A DNA stretch of 9,680 nt from Candidatus Omnitrophota bacterium (GCA_029557025.1 JAKPRU010000166.1:1-9680); one strand, 5' to 3'. Positions 1 through 6,889 are shown, numbered from the stretch's first letter. Numbers and translations are program-made. Notes: generated by a model not told the origin, from the sequence alone.

Positions 1-1425
1 CTTGCCAAGGGAGTTCCAGAGTCCATAGAGCGATCGGGACCAGATCCGCCCGTCCTCGTGACAGTCGTTGACCAGATCATCGGGATATCGCAAATCTTCA
101 TCCACACGGCGCAAATACGGCGGTTCCGTGTCCGAATAGGCCGTGGCATCCCACTCTCCGATCAGTTCGCGATGGAATGTGCCGTCCTGGTCGTTTGTAA
201 AGGCCCAGTAATCGGCGAAACCTTCACCAAGGGCAATGGATTCGTCCGTTGCGCCAAATTCAGGGATCTGGTCGTGTTGAATGACATGCCCGTATTCATG
301 CAAAATAATATCCGCATCCTCGGCGTCATCCACTCCGCCGCTTCCAAATGTGATCCGGTTCAGATACTCGCTGTAATAGGACTGATCATCCGGGTAATTG
401 TTTGTGATCGCCGTAATAGGAAAGTCGGCCACAGAATCGTAGCCGAGGCTGGTAAGGTATCGGTGGTTCCGGTCGATATGGTAATACGCCATGACCTGCT
501 CGAACCAGATGTCGCTTCGATCATACAGGAATTTCAGTTCCGGCTCCCATGCACGATCGATGACTCCGATCACATTCACATACGGTCCGTAAAGATACCC
601 GGCCGGATCGATGTCTTTCAGGGTTACTGTTTTGTACGCCTCCTGGGGAACGGCATCCGGAGAATCCGCCATATCGCGCAAAGTAAAATCGTGCATGGTC
701 ACGATCGGATTCGGATCGAAAACAAGTCCGACACCATCCGCATGACAGAGGTAATCCCGCTTTCGAAGCAGGCGTCCTGTTTCCGCATCGACCAGGACCT
801 GAAAATCCCCTAGTGGCTCCGATGCAGGGATGCGGACCTCCCAGATTTCTTTTGGCGTACCATTTTCTGACCAGATTGCGCGTTCAGCGGAAGCCGCAGC
901 GCGCAAGGACCGGATTCGGAGACCCTGCATAGCGGCCGAAATCGCATCTTGCGAAGCGATCATTGTGCTGGACCGGCGTGGGGTTGCGCCTGCCAGAGGT
1001 TGCAGCGAGCTGAACAGGCTCTGCACGGAACCCCCACGATCCACTGCGAGAACGAGACGGCCATCAATCACTCGAAGCCCCTGGCAGATCTGGTCGTAGT
1101 CCAGACGGATCAATAATTTCCCCTGTTTGACCGAGCGCAGCCGTGTTTCGGCTGAGGGATCGGTTAGACCGACCACTCCACCATAGGTTTCCAGGAATCG
1201 TCTGCCTGTATCGACGGCATCGGTTCCGTACATGCGGATGGAACCGGCGATCAATTGTCGAACGCGATCTCCGGTCCAGACTACATTCCACTTAGTTTGA
1301 CTGTCAGACTGCAGGGCTGCCACGGATTGAGATACGGCCCCATTTGTCGGCTGTGCAGCTTGGCCGAGCGAAGGTATCACGAGCAGTGCAAGAGAGAAGA
1401 AGACTGCGAAATGTACCCGATCCAT
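1..1425 (-). CDS. Secreted M4/M36-type zinc metalloprotease, 3' end outside window
   Basis: The frame is open from an ATG at 1425 to the window edge, giving 475 codons with no stop, so the C-terminus is missing. Residues 1-24 are a Sec-type signal peptide: a hydrophobic stretch ending in SLGQAA. Residues about 70-140 look like an FTP (fungalysin/thermolysin propeptide) domain, including GLRVIDGRLVLAV. About 192-220 is PepSY-like, with the VDAETG motif. The gluzincin zinc site is HEYGH at 376-380, where the two His bind Zn and Glu377 is the catalytic base. The third ligand is probably Glu401 in EGFADYW. A downstream HEDGRIW motif (about 456-462) resembles the fungalysin/thermolysin-like catalytic region. 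The start is fixed by an in-frame TAG 18 bases upstream. AGAAAGG at 1439-1445 is a rather distant ribosome site. Known for the family: secreted endopeptidases kept inactive by the propeptide until processed. The clan assignment is firm; M36 versus M4 is less certain. Confidence 0.85.
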   Translation of the reverse strand, partial: MDRVHFAVFFSLALLVIPSLGQAAQPTNGAVSQSVAALQSDSQTKWNVVWTGDRVRQLIAGSIRMYGTDAVDTGRRFLETYGGVVGLTDPSAETRLRSVKQGKLLIRLDYDQICQGLRVIDGRLVLAVDRGGSVQSLFSSLQPLAGATPRRSSTMIASQDAISAAMQGLRIRSLRAAASAERAIWSENGTPKEIWEVRIPASEPLGDFQVLVDAETGRLLRKRDYLCHADGVGLVFDPNPIVTMHDFTLRDMADSPDAVPQEAYKTVTLKDIDPAGYLYGPYVNVIGVIDRAWEPELKFLYDRSDIWFEQVMAYYHIDRNHRYLTSLGYDSVADFPITAITNNYPDDQSYYSEYLNRITFGSGGVDDAEDADIILHEYGHVIQHDQIPEFGATDESIALGEGFADYWAFTNDQDGTFHRELIGEWDATAYSDTEPPYLRRVDEDLRYPDDLVNDCHEDGRIWSRSLYGLWNSLGK

Positions 1426-1455
1426 TTTTCCAGTAGAACCTTTCTATTATCAAAG

Positions 1456-1485
1456 AATATATAATAGCGGTTTTTTTTTGTCCAA
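1456..1485 (-). promoter_or_regulatory. Candidate promoter for the metalloprotease gene
   Basis: On the minus strand TTGGAC (1480-1485) is followed after 18 bases, including a run of nine A, by TATATT (1456-1461). Transcription would start near 1449, about 24 bases before the ATG at 1425. The fit to a sigma70-type promoter is reasonable, but this is an AT-rich spot and other hexamer choices exist (TATTAT, GATAAT). Confidence 0.35.
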
Positions 1486-1572
1486 CCAATGGTTTGCCTT
1501 TTCTCAAGAAATTTCGGGGATTCAGCGACATTCATTCGGTATCGCCCACCACGCAACGTTTGAACGGTTCCG

Positions 1573-1601
1573 TTGACCCGGGCGAGCCGCGAAAGGACAA
1601 T
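1573..1601 (+). promoter_or_regulatory. Candidate promoter for thiSG
   Basis: TTGACC (1573-1578), a 17-base spacer and GACAAT (1596-1601) give a plausible sigma70-type promoter. Transcription would start near 1608 and leave a leader of only about 15 bases, carrying the AAGGA ribosome site at 1609-1613. Such a leader has no room for a TPP riboswitch, and I see no thi-box sequence between 1426 and 1622. A start further upstream is not excluded. Confidence 0.3.
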
Positions 1602-1622
1602 GAAATTCAAGGAAATGAAATT

Positions 1623-1823
1623 ATGAGAGTGATACTGAACGGCAAAGAGCAGGACATACCGAACGGGTTGACGGTGGACGGCCTTTTGAATCATCTGGAC
1701 GTGCGTCCGCAACGGGTGGCGGTTGAAATTAACCGGGTGATTGTCAAAAGGGACCGATTTGCTGAGACTTATGTGCAGCCGGGCGACACGATTGAGATCC
1801 TGCAATTTGTTGGTGGCGGTTGA
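1623..1823 (+). CDS. thiS: ThiS sulfur-carrier protein for thiazole synthesis
   Basis: This encodes 66 residues, the usual ThiS size, with a ubiquitin-like pattern and the diagnostic C-terminal Gly-Gly (it ends QFVGGG). In the known pathway ThiF adenylates the C-terminus, it becomes a thiocarboxylate, and it donates sulfur to ThiG to build the thiazole phosphate of thiamin. The N-terminal [10 protein letters not shown] and the central [13 protein letters not shown] are typical of the family. The start is the ATG at 1623, nine bases after AAGGA (1609-1613). The same frame is open further upstream to 1494, but that extension has no ribosome site or family similarity. thiG follows directly, so the two are almost certainly one operon. 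No thiF, thiO or thiH is in the window. Confidence 0.95.
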   Translation: MRVILNGKEQDIPNGLTVDGLLNHLDVRPQRVAVEINRVIVKRDRFAETYVQPGDTIEILQFVGGG

Positions 1824-1846
1824 TAGAAAGGATTTGGATACCCATC

Positions 1847-2614
1847 ATGTTGAATGACGATGTTTTGAGAATTGGCGAGATAACGCTTCATTCCAGGCTG
1901 ATTGTCGGAACGGGGAAATACGAAACCTTTGAGTTGATGGAACGCGCGTTGTCCGAATCCGGCACGGAGATGGTTACGGTGGCGCTGCGTCGGGTGGATT
2001 TCAATGCAAAAGATCACCTGATGAATCATATCGATTTGAAGAGATACATCATTTTGCCGAATACGGCGGGGTGCTATACCGCTGAAGAGGCCATCCGTGT
2101 GGCTCGCCTGGGTCGGGAAATGGGAATTGGGGATTTGGTCAAGCTGGAGGTATTGGGTGATCCCGACACGCTTCTGCCGGACCCGGTCGGCAGTTTGGAG
2201 GCGACGCAAGTCCTTGTCAAAGAGGGATTTACGGTGATGGCATACACGAGCGACGATCCGGTGGCGGCAAAACGCCTGGCGGAAGCGGGGGCAACGGTGG
2301 TGATGCCGGCCGGTGCGCCGATTGGTTCAGGGCAGGGGATTCTCAATCCCAACAACATCCGGATCATCCTGGAGCAAGCCACAACGCCCATTATTGTCGA
2401 TGCGGGAGTTGGGACGGCTTCGGATGTGTCCCGGGCGTTGGAGCTGGGGGCGGATGCGGTTCTGCTGAACACCGGGATAGCCGGTGCGAAAGACCCTGTG
2501 CGCATGGCCCGCGCCATGAAACATGCCGCAATTGCAGGCCGGGAAGCCTACCTTGCCGGACGGATTCCCCGCAAGCTGTATGCAACCGCCAGCAGCCCCC
2601 TGCTGGATTTTTAA
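1847..2614 (+). CDS. thiG: Thiazole synthase ThiG
   Basis: This is a 255-residue TIM-barrel enzyme of the normal family length. It condenses 1-deoxy-D-xylulose 5-phosphate, a glycine- or tyrosine-derived imine and ThiS thiocarboxylate into the thiazole phosphate moiety of thiamin, in the cytoplasm. Visible family motifs are [14 protein letters not shown] (18-31), VTVALRR (43-49), [11 protein letters not shown] (95-105, with Lys99 as the expected Schiff-base lysine), [14 protein letters not shown] (154-167), DAGVGTASD (185-193) and [10 protein letters not shown] (208-217), which forms the phosphate pocket. I chose ATG 1847 because it gives the usual N-terminus. A TTG at 1820, overlapping the thiS stop, would add nine residues and cannot be excluded, since the nearest SD (AAAGGA, 1827-1832) lies 14 bases before 1847. 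The last codons double as a terminator hairpin. Confidence 0.96.
   Translation: MLNDDVLRIGEITLHSRLIVGTGKYETFELMERALSESGTEMVTVALRRVDFNAKDHLMNHIDLKRYIILPNTAGCYTAEEAIRVARLGREMGIGDLVKLEVLGDPDTLLPDPVGSLEATQVLVKEGFTVMAYTSDDPVAAKRLAEAGATVVMPAGAPIGSGQGILNPNNIRIILEQATTPIIVDAGVGTASDVSRALELGADAVLLNTGIAGAKDPVRMARAMKHAAIAGREAYLAGRIPRKLYATASSPLLDF
2589..2612 (+). terminator. Intrinsic terminator inside the thiG 3' end
   Basis: CCAGCAG (2589-2595), a CCCC loop and CTGCTGG (2600-2606) form a perfect 7-bp GC-rich stem, followed by A and five T (2608-2612). This is a textbook rho-independent terminator. It lies wholly within the final thiG codons (ASSPLLDF) and ends in the stop codon. Confidence 0.75.
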
Positions 2615-2650
2615 ACAACGTGTCGGACCGATTTCATCGGAACACGTTGT
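2615..2650 (+). terminator. Second hairpin directly after the thiG stop
   Basis: ACAACGTGT (2615-2623) pairs perfectly with ACACGTTGT (2642-2650). An inner stem CCGAT/ATCGG (2628-2632 and 2636-2640) closes a TTC loop, leaving a CGGA bulge on the left and one A on the right. The tail CTTATATT is only moderately T-rich. It may be a backup terminator or a 3'-end stabiliser, or it may insulate the downstream gene. Confidence 0.5.
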
Positions 2651-2684
2651 CTTATATTCCCAACCGAGGTGAACCTATTCATCA

Positions 2685-3746
2685 ATGCTCAATTCAACAG
2701 AGCCTTCCCGCGCGGATTCCACGCTGATCTGCCATCTGATTGTCGCCCCGCAACAACAGTACCCTCTTCAGAAAAACCAGAGAGTTCATTTCGTCGATTC
2801 GTTGCATCCTCTTGCGATTGCGCCGCTTCGCGCGTGGGATCGGATTCGTCGGGCGGAGGGTTGTCCGCCGACCCTTGAGGAGTTCCTGGAGGCATACTGG
2901 CTGGGATTCGGCTTCCCGCGGTGGCTTGCGGGGCTTGGGGAGTTCTTTAAATGCGGGAAGTGCAGTCAATGGATAGAGAAAAAAGATCTTGCGGCCCATG
3001 CGGAGCGTTGTGCCCTGACTGTAACTCAGCGGGAAAATGTCATTCCCGACCCGCCGGAAGAGATTTACCTGTGCCCGGATGAGAAATGCGGATACTGGGA
3101 CACGGGATACACGAAAATCCGCGCTCCACACCGATCCAAGTCGCACGGCGGAACCCATACCAGCCAGTCTTTCATCCTGGAAAACGACCCGGATGTTATC
3201 CTGGACCTCTGGATGCGACGGTATAACAGCGGGGTGCGCGACATTTTTCGTTGCGAGCTGTGCGACACCACGATCAGCGATTCCACCGCTGCCGTGAATC
3301 ATTTTCTGGAGCATCATACAACGGTGCTTTCCCAGGACGATGTCTGGGGACGATTGATTGCTCCCAAGGAGCGCCAGGCCGAGCGGACCTTGGCGGATGC
3401 GGTTGCAGGGACCATTCGGGAACAGGGAATTGAAGAACTGATTGTCGCATTCTCGCCCTCTTTCCAGCGGAACTACCGCGATGTCATTGCACGCGGCAAC
3501 CTTGCTGTGGCGAATGATGCGGATTTTTCTGGAAGTCTGAAGTGGGCCAAACCGGCGCAGCGGCTGATTGATGCGTATCTGGCGATGAATCGCTCTTCCC
3601 AGTATGCCTCGGATGCCGGTCCCTCATTCAAATCTGCTCCGGCTGTCCCATTAACAGGGAAACGGTGTCCGATTCGTTCGCAAACCGGTCGTACCTCCAC
3701 AATGAAAATCCGTGTGCGCGACCTGATTCATCAGTTCTCAAGTTGA
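2685..3746 (+). CDS. Unassigned protein with three Cys/His zinc-binding-like modules
   Basis: I do not recognise this 353-residue protein. It has no signal peptide or clear membrane helix and is probably cytoplasmic. Three candidate zinc modules are visible. Module 1 is C90-x2-C93-x11-H105-x3-C109. Module 2 starts with C130-x4-C135 and has His at 149, 154 and 158. Module 3 is C190-x2-C193-x12-H206-x3-H210, the spacing of a classical C2H2 finger. Residues 60-90 are rich in aromatics (EAYWLGFGFPRWLAGLGEFF), and the C-terminal 130 residues are mixed helix-forming without known motifs. The ATG at 2685 is the first start after an in-frame TGA at 2670-2672. GAGG (2666-2669) lies 15 bases upstream, so initiation may be weak. 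It is separated from thiG by two terminator-like hairpins, so it is probably its own unit. Zinc or nucleic-acid binding is inference from spacing only. Confidence 0.75.
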   Translation: MLNSTEPSRADSTLICHLIVAPQQQYPLQKNQRVHFVDSLHPLAIAPLRAWDRIRRAEGCPPTLEEFLEAYWLGFGFPRWLAGLGEFFKCGKCSQWIEKKDLAAHAERCALTVTQRENVIPDPPEEIYLCPDEKCGYWDTGYTKIRAPHRSKSHGGTHTSQSFILENDPDVILDLWMRRYNSGVRDIFRCELCDTTISDSTAAVNHFLEHHTTVLSQDDVWGRLIAPKERQAERTLADAVAGTIREQGIEELIVAFSPSFQRNYRDVIARGNLAVANDADFSGSLKWAKPAQRLIDAYLAMNRSSQYASDAGPSFKSAPAVPLTGKRCPIRSQTGRTSTMKIRVRDLIHQFSS

Positions 3747-3904
3747 ATCCCGTGGGCCACGACCGATGTGCCCAGAGCAACCTCTTTCAACAAGGGTTTT
3801 CGGTTGGAAATGCCGATCTCGACAATGGTGTGGGAGCAATTCAGCGTGAGAAACAAGACAAGGGATCTTTTTCTCATTGGGATTGTGCGTTTTCAAATGT
3901 GCAA
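3747..3904. other. Intergenic region between convergent genes
   Basis: This is 158 bases between the zinc-module gene and the convergent membrane-protein gene. No frame across it has a recognisable product. A 48-codon minus-strand frame (3731-3877, starting MRKRSLVLFLTL) overlaps the end of the upstream gene and has no good ribosome site; I do not call it a gene. Confidence 0.5.
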
Positions 3905-3920
3905 GACGGTTTCAGCCGTC
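3905..3920 (-). terminator. Hairpin enclosing the membrane-protein stop codon
   Basis: GACGG and CCGTC arms (3905-3909, 3916-3920) enclose a six-base loop which, read on the minus strand, holds the TGA stop of the 116-aa membrane protein. The run after it (TTGCACATTTG) is not a strong T tract, so this is a weak terminator or an mRNA 3'-end structure for the glycosyltransferase operon. It resembles the hairpin at 7152-7166. Confidence 0.4.
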
Positions 3921-4262
3921 CCGCCCGTCGGGGTGAGGCGATTGGGCGGACCCTTTTTTCCGCGATCCCCACAGGATATCGATCACTCCCCACAAGTAGG
4001 ATGAGATGATTACGAACAGAGGATATTTCAAATCCCACAGACTGAAGGTCTGACGGATCTCCGTGGCGCGCTCAATCAGGTCATCCGTGGGAAGCAGAGG
4101 TGTGTTCTGAATGCCGGCCATGACAAAGGAAAAGAGGTCCACGAACAACCAGCCAAAACCGACCAGGCAGCAAGATAGAATGAGAATGCCTTTGAGAAAC
4201 TCTCGTCGGTAAATCTGTCCCAATCCCGGCGCGACGAGTGCGGAAAGAAGAAGCGGAGTCAT
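3912..4262 (-). CDS. Small membrane protein with N-terminal PGLGQIY motif
   Basis: This 116-residue protein has the N-terminal signature SALVAPGLGQIYRREFLKG (7-25), known from many small bacterial TM2/DUF5683-like membrane proteins. Predicted helices lie at about 26-50 and 80-98. They are joined by a polar loop of roughly 30 residues (NTPLLPTDDLIERATE) and followed by a basic cytoplasm-like tail (GSRKKGSAQ). Its ATG overlaps the stop of the upstream glycosyltransferase gene (ATGA, 4259-4262), which implies translational coupling and a shared mRNA. The function is unknown. Co-expression suggests a role at the membrane alongside the glycosyltransferase, but nothing in the sequence proves this. 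The stop codon lies in the loop of a small hairpin. Confidence 0.8.
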   Translation of the reverse strand: MTPLLLSALVAPGLGQIYRREFLKGILILSCCLVGFGWLFVDLFSFVMAGIQNTPLLPTDDLIERATEIRQTFSLWDLKYPLFVIISSYLWGVIDILWGSRKKGSAQSPHPDGRDG

Positions 4263-6169
4263 TGCGTTCCATCCTCTGTAATGTCAAACGGCAAATCCAG
4301 ATTTCGGGTGGGGTCAAAACGCTGACGGAGTCGGCGCTGAATGATTCGGAAAAGACCGCGTACCCAGTTTTCATAATGATAGTGTTTTTCCGTTCGGATG
4401 CAGCTCCGCCTCGCCGCTTCTTCGCGTTCAAGCGGGTGATTCAGGTAGTAATCGATCTTTTCTGCCAAATCTTCCTCGCTGCAGAAAGTTGGGACTTCAT
4501 CTGGAACGGAATAAAAATTGCTGAGATTGAGCAACGGATCGCAGAGTTGAAATCCACCCGCCCGGGCGACATTGAACACGCGGTCGCTCGGAGTGTGAGT
4601 ATTCCCCGGAGCGTGAAGATTGAGGTTGATCGCGCTGGAGGCGTACAATTCGGGGAGAAGTTCGGGATTGATTCTTCCTTTTAAGTAGGGGCGCAAGGGG
4701 GACTCGGGACTGAGGGCTGGGGATTCTCCCGCGAAAATCCAGGGTTGAAATGGGAGAACGGAGTTCAACAGACGTTGCCGATACTGAAGGGATGCAATTC
4801 GATTTGTCAGAAACAGCACAGCCCATTTTGCTTTCAGGGAAAGTGGCGGGTTGAAGTCCCTGAGTGCATTGTCCATCATCTCATAGAGCGTTTCCTTTCG
4901 TTCGCAGCGGACCATGCCTTGAGTCAGTTCCTCAACAACCGCCCATAATCCCGGATAGGGTCCCTCCAATTGCGCGCGTCGCATTTCAATATCTCCCGGC
5001 CGGAACTCCGCGATGCCTCCGACGAAGGAAAGCGGAACCTCATACTCGGCCGTTTTTTTTCCGACCCGGCTCAAGTGGCTGACAACCGGCAAAAAATCCG
5101 TCTCCACACCGGCGTATCTCTCCAAAATGCCGGTCATTTCAGCCAGCATCAACACAACAATGTCGTAGTGACAAAACCGGGTCCAGATTGGAAGTTCATG
5201 GTCTACCATAATGGAGACACGCGGAACCGGAAAGTCTTCAAAAACCTCCGGAGGGAGATATTCCGCCGACCCGAACATGACTGTCATTATCAGGTCCGGT
5301 TTTATGGTGCCGATTTGTTGGAATATATGATGTTTCAGAGAGGAAAGATCGGGATAATAAGCGGATTCGTCGCAGATTTCTGCCTTCAGACCAAGCCGCT
5401 GCATGGCATCGATGATGGATTTGAGGATCCATCCACCGGGTCGTCGGGGATAGAAGTTCAATCCCAGCACCTTACGGATCCGAAAGAGATCATGGTCCTG
5501 ATAGTGCCGTCGGATTTCCGGCCCGCTGTTGACGGCCTGAGACTGATGATACTTGTGGTGTGAGTTCCGTATGATGTCCATCACATCAGATAAAGGTGGA
5601 AAACCGGCCTGGTTTGCCGACAGAGATCCTCCCATGACCAGGTAATACGTCTCTCCGGCAAGATCATGCTCCAGAAGGAGTGATGGCAGTTGTTTGTGAA
5701 TTTCAGGGCCGAGAAACCATACGATATGTTCCGATTCAAATAGATCCCGAAAATCATACAATGCCATGCCTGCGAACAGGGGGGTGATCTCATTCTGGAT
5801 GACAACAATCCGCCGTGAGAGGTCCTGATCCAGAAAAGGCCGGTTGATCGCCACCGCAAGCCCCATCCCTGTTTGATACAGATAAAGAATCCGTCCACCC
5901 CAGTCCCAAAATTGCGGAACGGAAGCCAGCAGCCGATCCAGTTCCTGGCGGACGGGCAATTTGTCGCCGTGCACTACCACCCACCCTTCGGGAGTCCGTA
6001 TTCGGCAGGCCATCCAGGGAAAATCGTCTTGTCGAACCTCGACCGGTCTCGGCGGTTTGCCGGTGAAGAGCGGAGCCAGTTCGGGATGCGTCTTCCGCAA
6101 GACGGCCAGGTTTTCCTGAAAGCGCCCTTTCGGAAGACGTTCGAATGGAATCCACGGCCTTCTGTTCAT
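4259..6169 (-). CDS. CgeB-type glycosyltransferase with extra N-terminal domain
   Basis: This is a 636-residue cytoplasmic protein. Residues 230-365 resemble the DUF3880-type first Rossmann fold of CgeB/YkvP-like glycosyltransferases (FRIRKVLGLNFY, KPDLIMTVMFG, PRVSIMVDHE, ETDFLPVVSH). Residues 505-600 match the Glyco_trans_1_2 half: LYASSAINLNLHAP, then SDRVFNVARAGGFQLCD, then EEDLAEKIDYYLNHPLEREE. The acidic and aromatic residues there are expected at the sugar-nucleotide site. The first 200 residues are a separate domain with a Rossmann-like run (GRILYLYQTGMGLAVAINRP, then RRIVVIQNE) and ALYDFRDLFESEHIVWFLG, reminiscent of the N-terminal part of DUF115/Maf-type flagellin glycosylation proteins. 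That link is inference. The ATG at 6169 is the first start after an in-frame TAG at 6242-6244. The SD is weak (GGA about nine bases away). It overlaps the downstream membrane-protein gene by four bases. Confidence 0.85.
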   Translation of the reverse strand: MNRRPWIPFERLPKGRFQENLAVLRKTHPELAPLFTGKPPRPVEVRQDDFPWMACRIRTPEGWVVVHGDKLPVRQELDRLLASVPQFWDWGGRILYLYQTGMGLAVAINRPFLDQDLSRRIVVIQNEITPLFAGMALYDFRDLFESEHIVWFLGPEIHKQLPSLLLEHDLAGETYYLVMGGSLSANQAGFPPLSDVMDIIRNSHHKYHQSQAVNSGPEIRRHYQDHDLFRIRKVLGLNFYPRRPGGWILKSIIDAMQRLGLKAEICDESAYYPDLSSLKHHIFQQIGTIKPDLIMTVMFGSAEYLPPEVFEDFPVPRVSIMVDHELPIWTRFCHYDIVVLMLAEMTGILERYAGVETDFLPVVSHLSRVGKKTAEYEVPLSFVGGIAEFRPGDIEMRRAQLEGPYPGLWAVVEELTQGMVRCERKETLYEMMDNALRDFNPPLSLKAKWAVLFLTNRIASLQYRQRLLNSVLPFQPWIFAGESPALSPESPLRPYLKGRINPELLPELYASSAINLNLHAPGNTHTPSDRVFNVARAGGFQLCDPLLNLSNFYSVPDEVPTFCSEEDLAEKIDYYLNHPLEREEAARRSCIRTEKHYHYENWVRGLFRIIQRRLRQRFDPTRNLDLPFDITEDGTQ

Positions 6170-6292
6170 GTGGCTGTATCCGGCATTTCTATCGGCTTGG
6201 CCTGCGATCTCCGCATCGGTGACGAAGCGCCCTCGAATATGCTATCCTTTCATTGTGGCTACAACCAAACCCACACACGGGAGGACAGAACA

Positions 6293-6856
6293 ATGAATCG
6301 CGCTATCCGAATCTTTTTTTCAATCGTATCGATCTGCCTTCTGATTCTCACTGCAAATGATAGCCGGGCGCAAGGGGCGGAGCTGGTTTCACTTGAATTG
6401 GGAACCGGTTATGACAAAGCAACCCGGGCCGTGGTGAACAAGTTGCCGGTCGAGCAGGCAACTGTGAAGCGTTCCGACACCGCTCAGATGGTCTGTGCAA
6501 CGACTCTCAAATGCTCGGCAAGAACTTACATTTATCATGTCTGGCTGTATCGGGGTGATGAGCAAGTTGGCTCGGCGACAGGGGAGGTTCAGGTTTCGAT
6601 TTATGACAGCGAGACTCGCACGACCGAAAAATATCCGCTGAGCGAGCTTCTGAACCGGACGGAGGACCTTCGTGAGCTGAAAGATGTCCGTGCGGCCCTG
6701 GTGGTCAAACTGCCCGTGAGACCTGCCCCTGCGTTCCGCACATACAGTGTTAAAAGGATCGACAGCGCTCCCTCCCTGGGCCAGTGGGAATGCCGGGTGT
6801 ACAGCGCGAAGGAGAATCTGCTGGGAAAGCAGGCATTTACAGTTGTTGCGGAATGA
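6293..6856 (+). CDS. Exported DUF2914-family protein
   Basis: This encodes 187 residues with a clear signal peptide: charged MNRAIR, a hydrophobic core, and SRA at 24-26 as the cleavage site. The mature part carries DUF2914 hallmarks: a YIYHVWLYRGDEQVG strand pair (79-93), then FRTYSVKRID (148-157), GQWECRVYS (163-171) and a final LLGKQAFTVV. Between the first and second hallmarks lies a longer than usual charged insert (about 103-145, TEKYPLSELL and DLRELKDV). The ATG at 6293 is seven bases after a strong GGGAGGA (6279-6285). The same frame is open upstream to 5873, but that part lies antisense to the glycosyltransferase and is not credible. The role of DUF2914 is not established; the fold suggests a small beta-rich extracytoplasmic domain. 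The gene is divergent from the glycosyltransferase operon. Only weak promoter-like hexamers are visible between them. Confidence 0.85.
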   Translation: MNRAIRIFFSIVSICLLILTANDSRAQGAELVSLELGTGYDKATRAVVNKLPVEQATVKRSDTAQMVCATTLKCSARTYIYHVWLYRGDEQVGSATGEVQVSIYDSETRTTEKYPLSELLNRTEDLRELKDVRAALVVKLPVRPAPAFRTYSVKRIDSAPSLGQWECRVYSAKENLLGKQAFTVVAE

Positions 6857-6860
6857 AAAG

Positions 6861-6889
6861 TTGGCGTTGTTCGGAGATTGCGATATACT
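6861..6889 (+). promoter_or_regulatory. Candidate promoter right after the DUF2914 gene
   Basis: TTGGCG (6861-6866), a 17-base spacer and TATACT (6884-6889) fit a sigma70-type promoter starting near 6896. It would drive either a long-leader ftsK transcript (about 457 bases to the ATG) or a short RNA ending at the T tract near 6999. Hexamer match only. Confidence 0.35.

Noticed and set aside
1426..1622. TPP riboswitch upstream of thiS
   Set aside because: None of the conserved thi-box sequences can be found and the likely leader is too short.
2694..3317. 207-codon minus-strand frame
   Set aside because: It is a shadow of the zinc-module gene, whose Cys/His spacing on the plus strand is far more convincing.
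3731..3877. 48-aa minus-strand frame beginning MRKRSLVLFLTL
   Set aside because: It looks protein-like in part but lacks a ribosome site, overlaps the end of the zinc-module gene and has no identifiable family.
3665..4009. Plus-strand frames of 114 and 78 codons at the convergent junction
   Set aside because: They overlap two better supported genes and have no ribosome site or recognisable motif.
6170..6241. Upstream extension of the glycosyltransferase frame
   Set aside because: The frame is open for 24 codons but contains no ATG, GTG or TTG, so 6169 is the first usable start.
5873..6292. N-terminal extension of the DUF2914 frame by 140 residues
   Set aside because: It is antisense to the glycosyltransferase and its residues look random, while a signal peptide and strong ribosome site mark the start at 6293.
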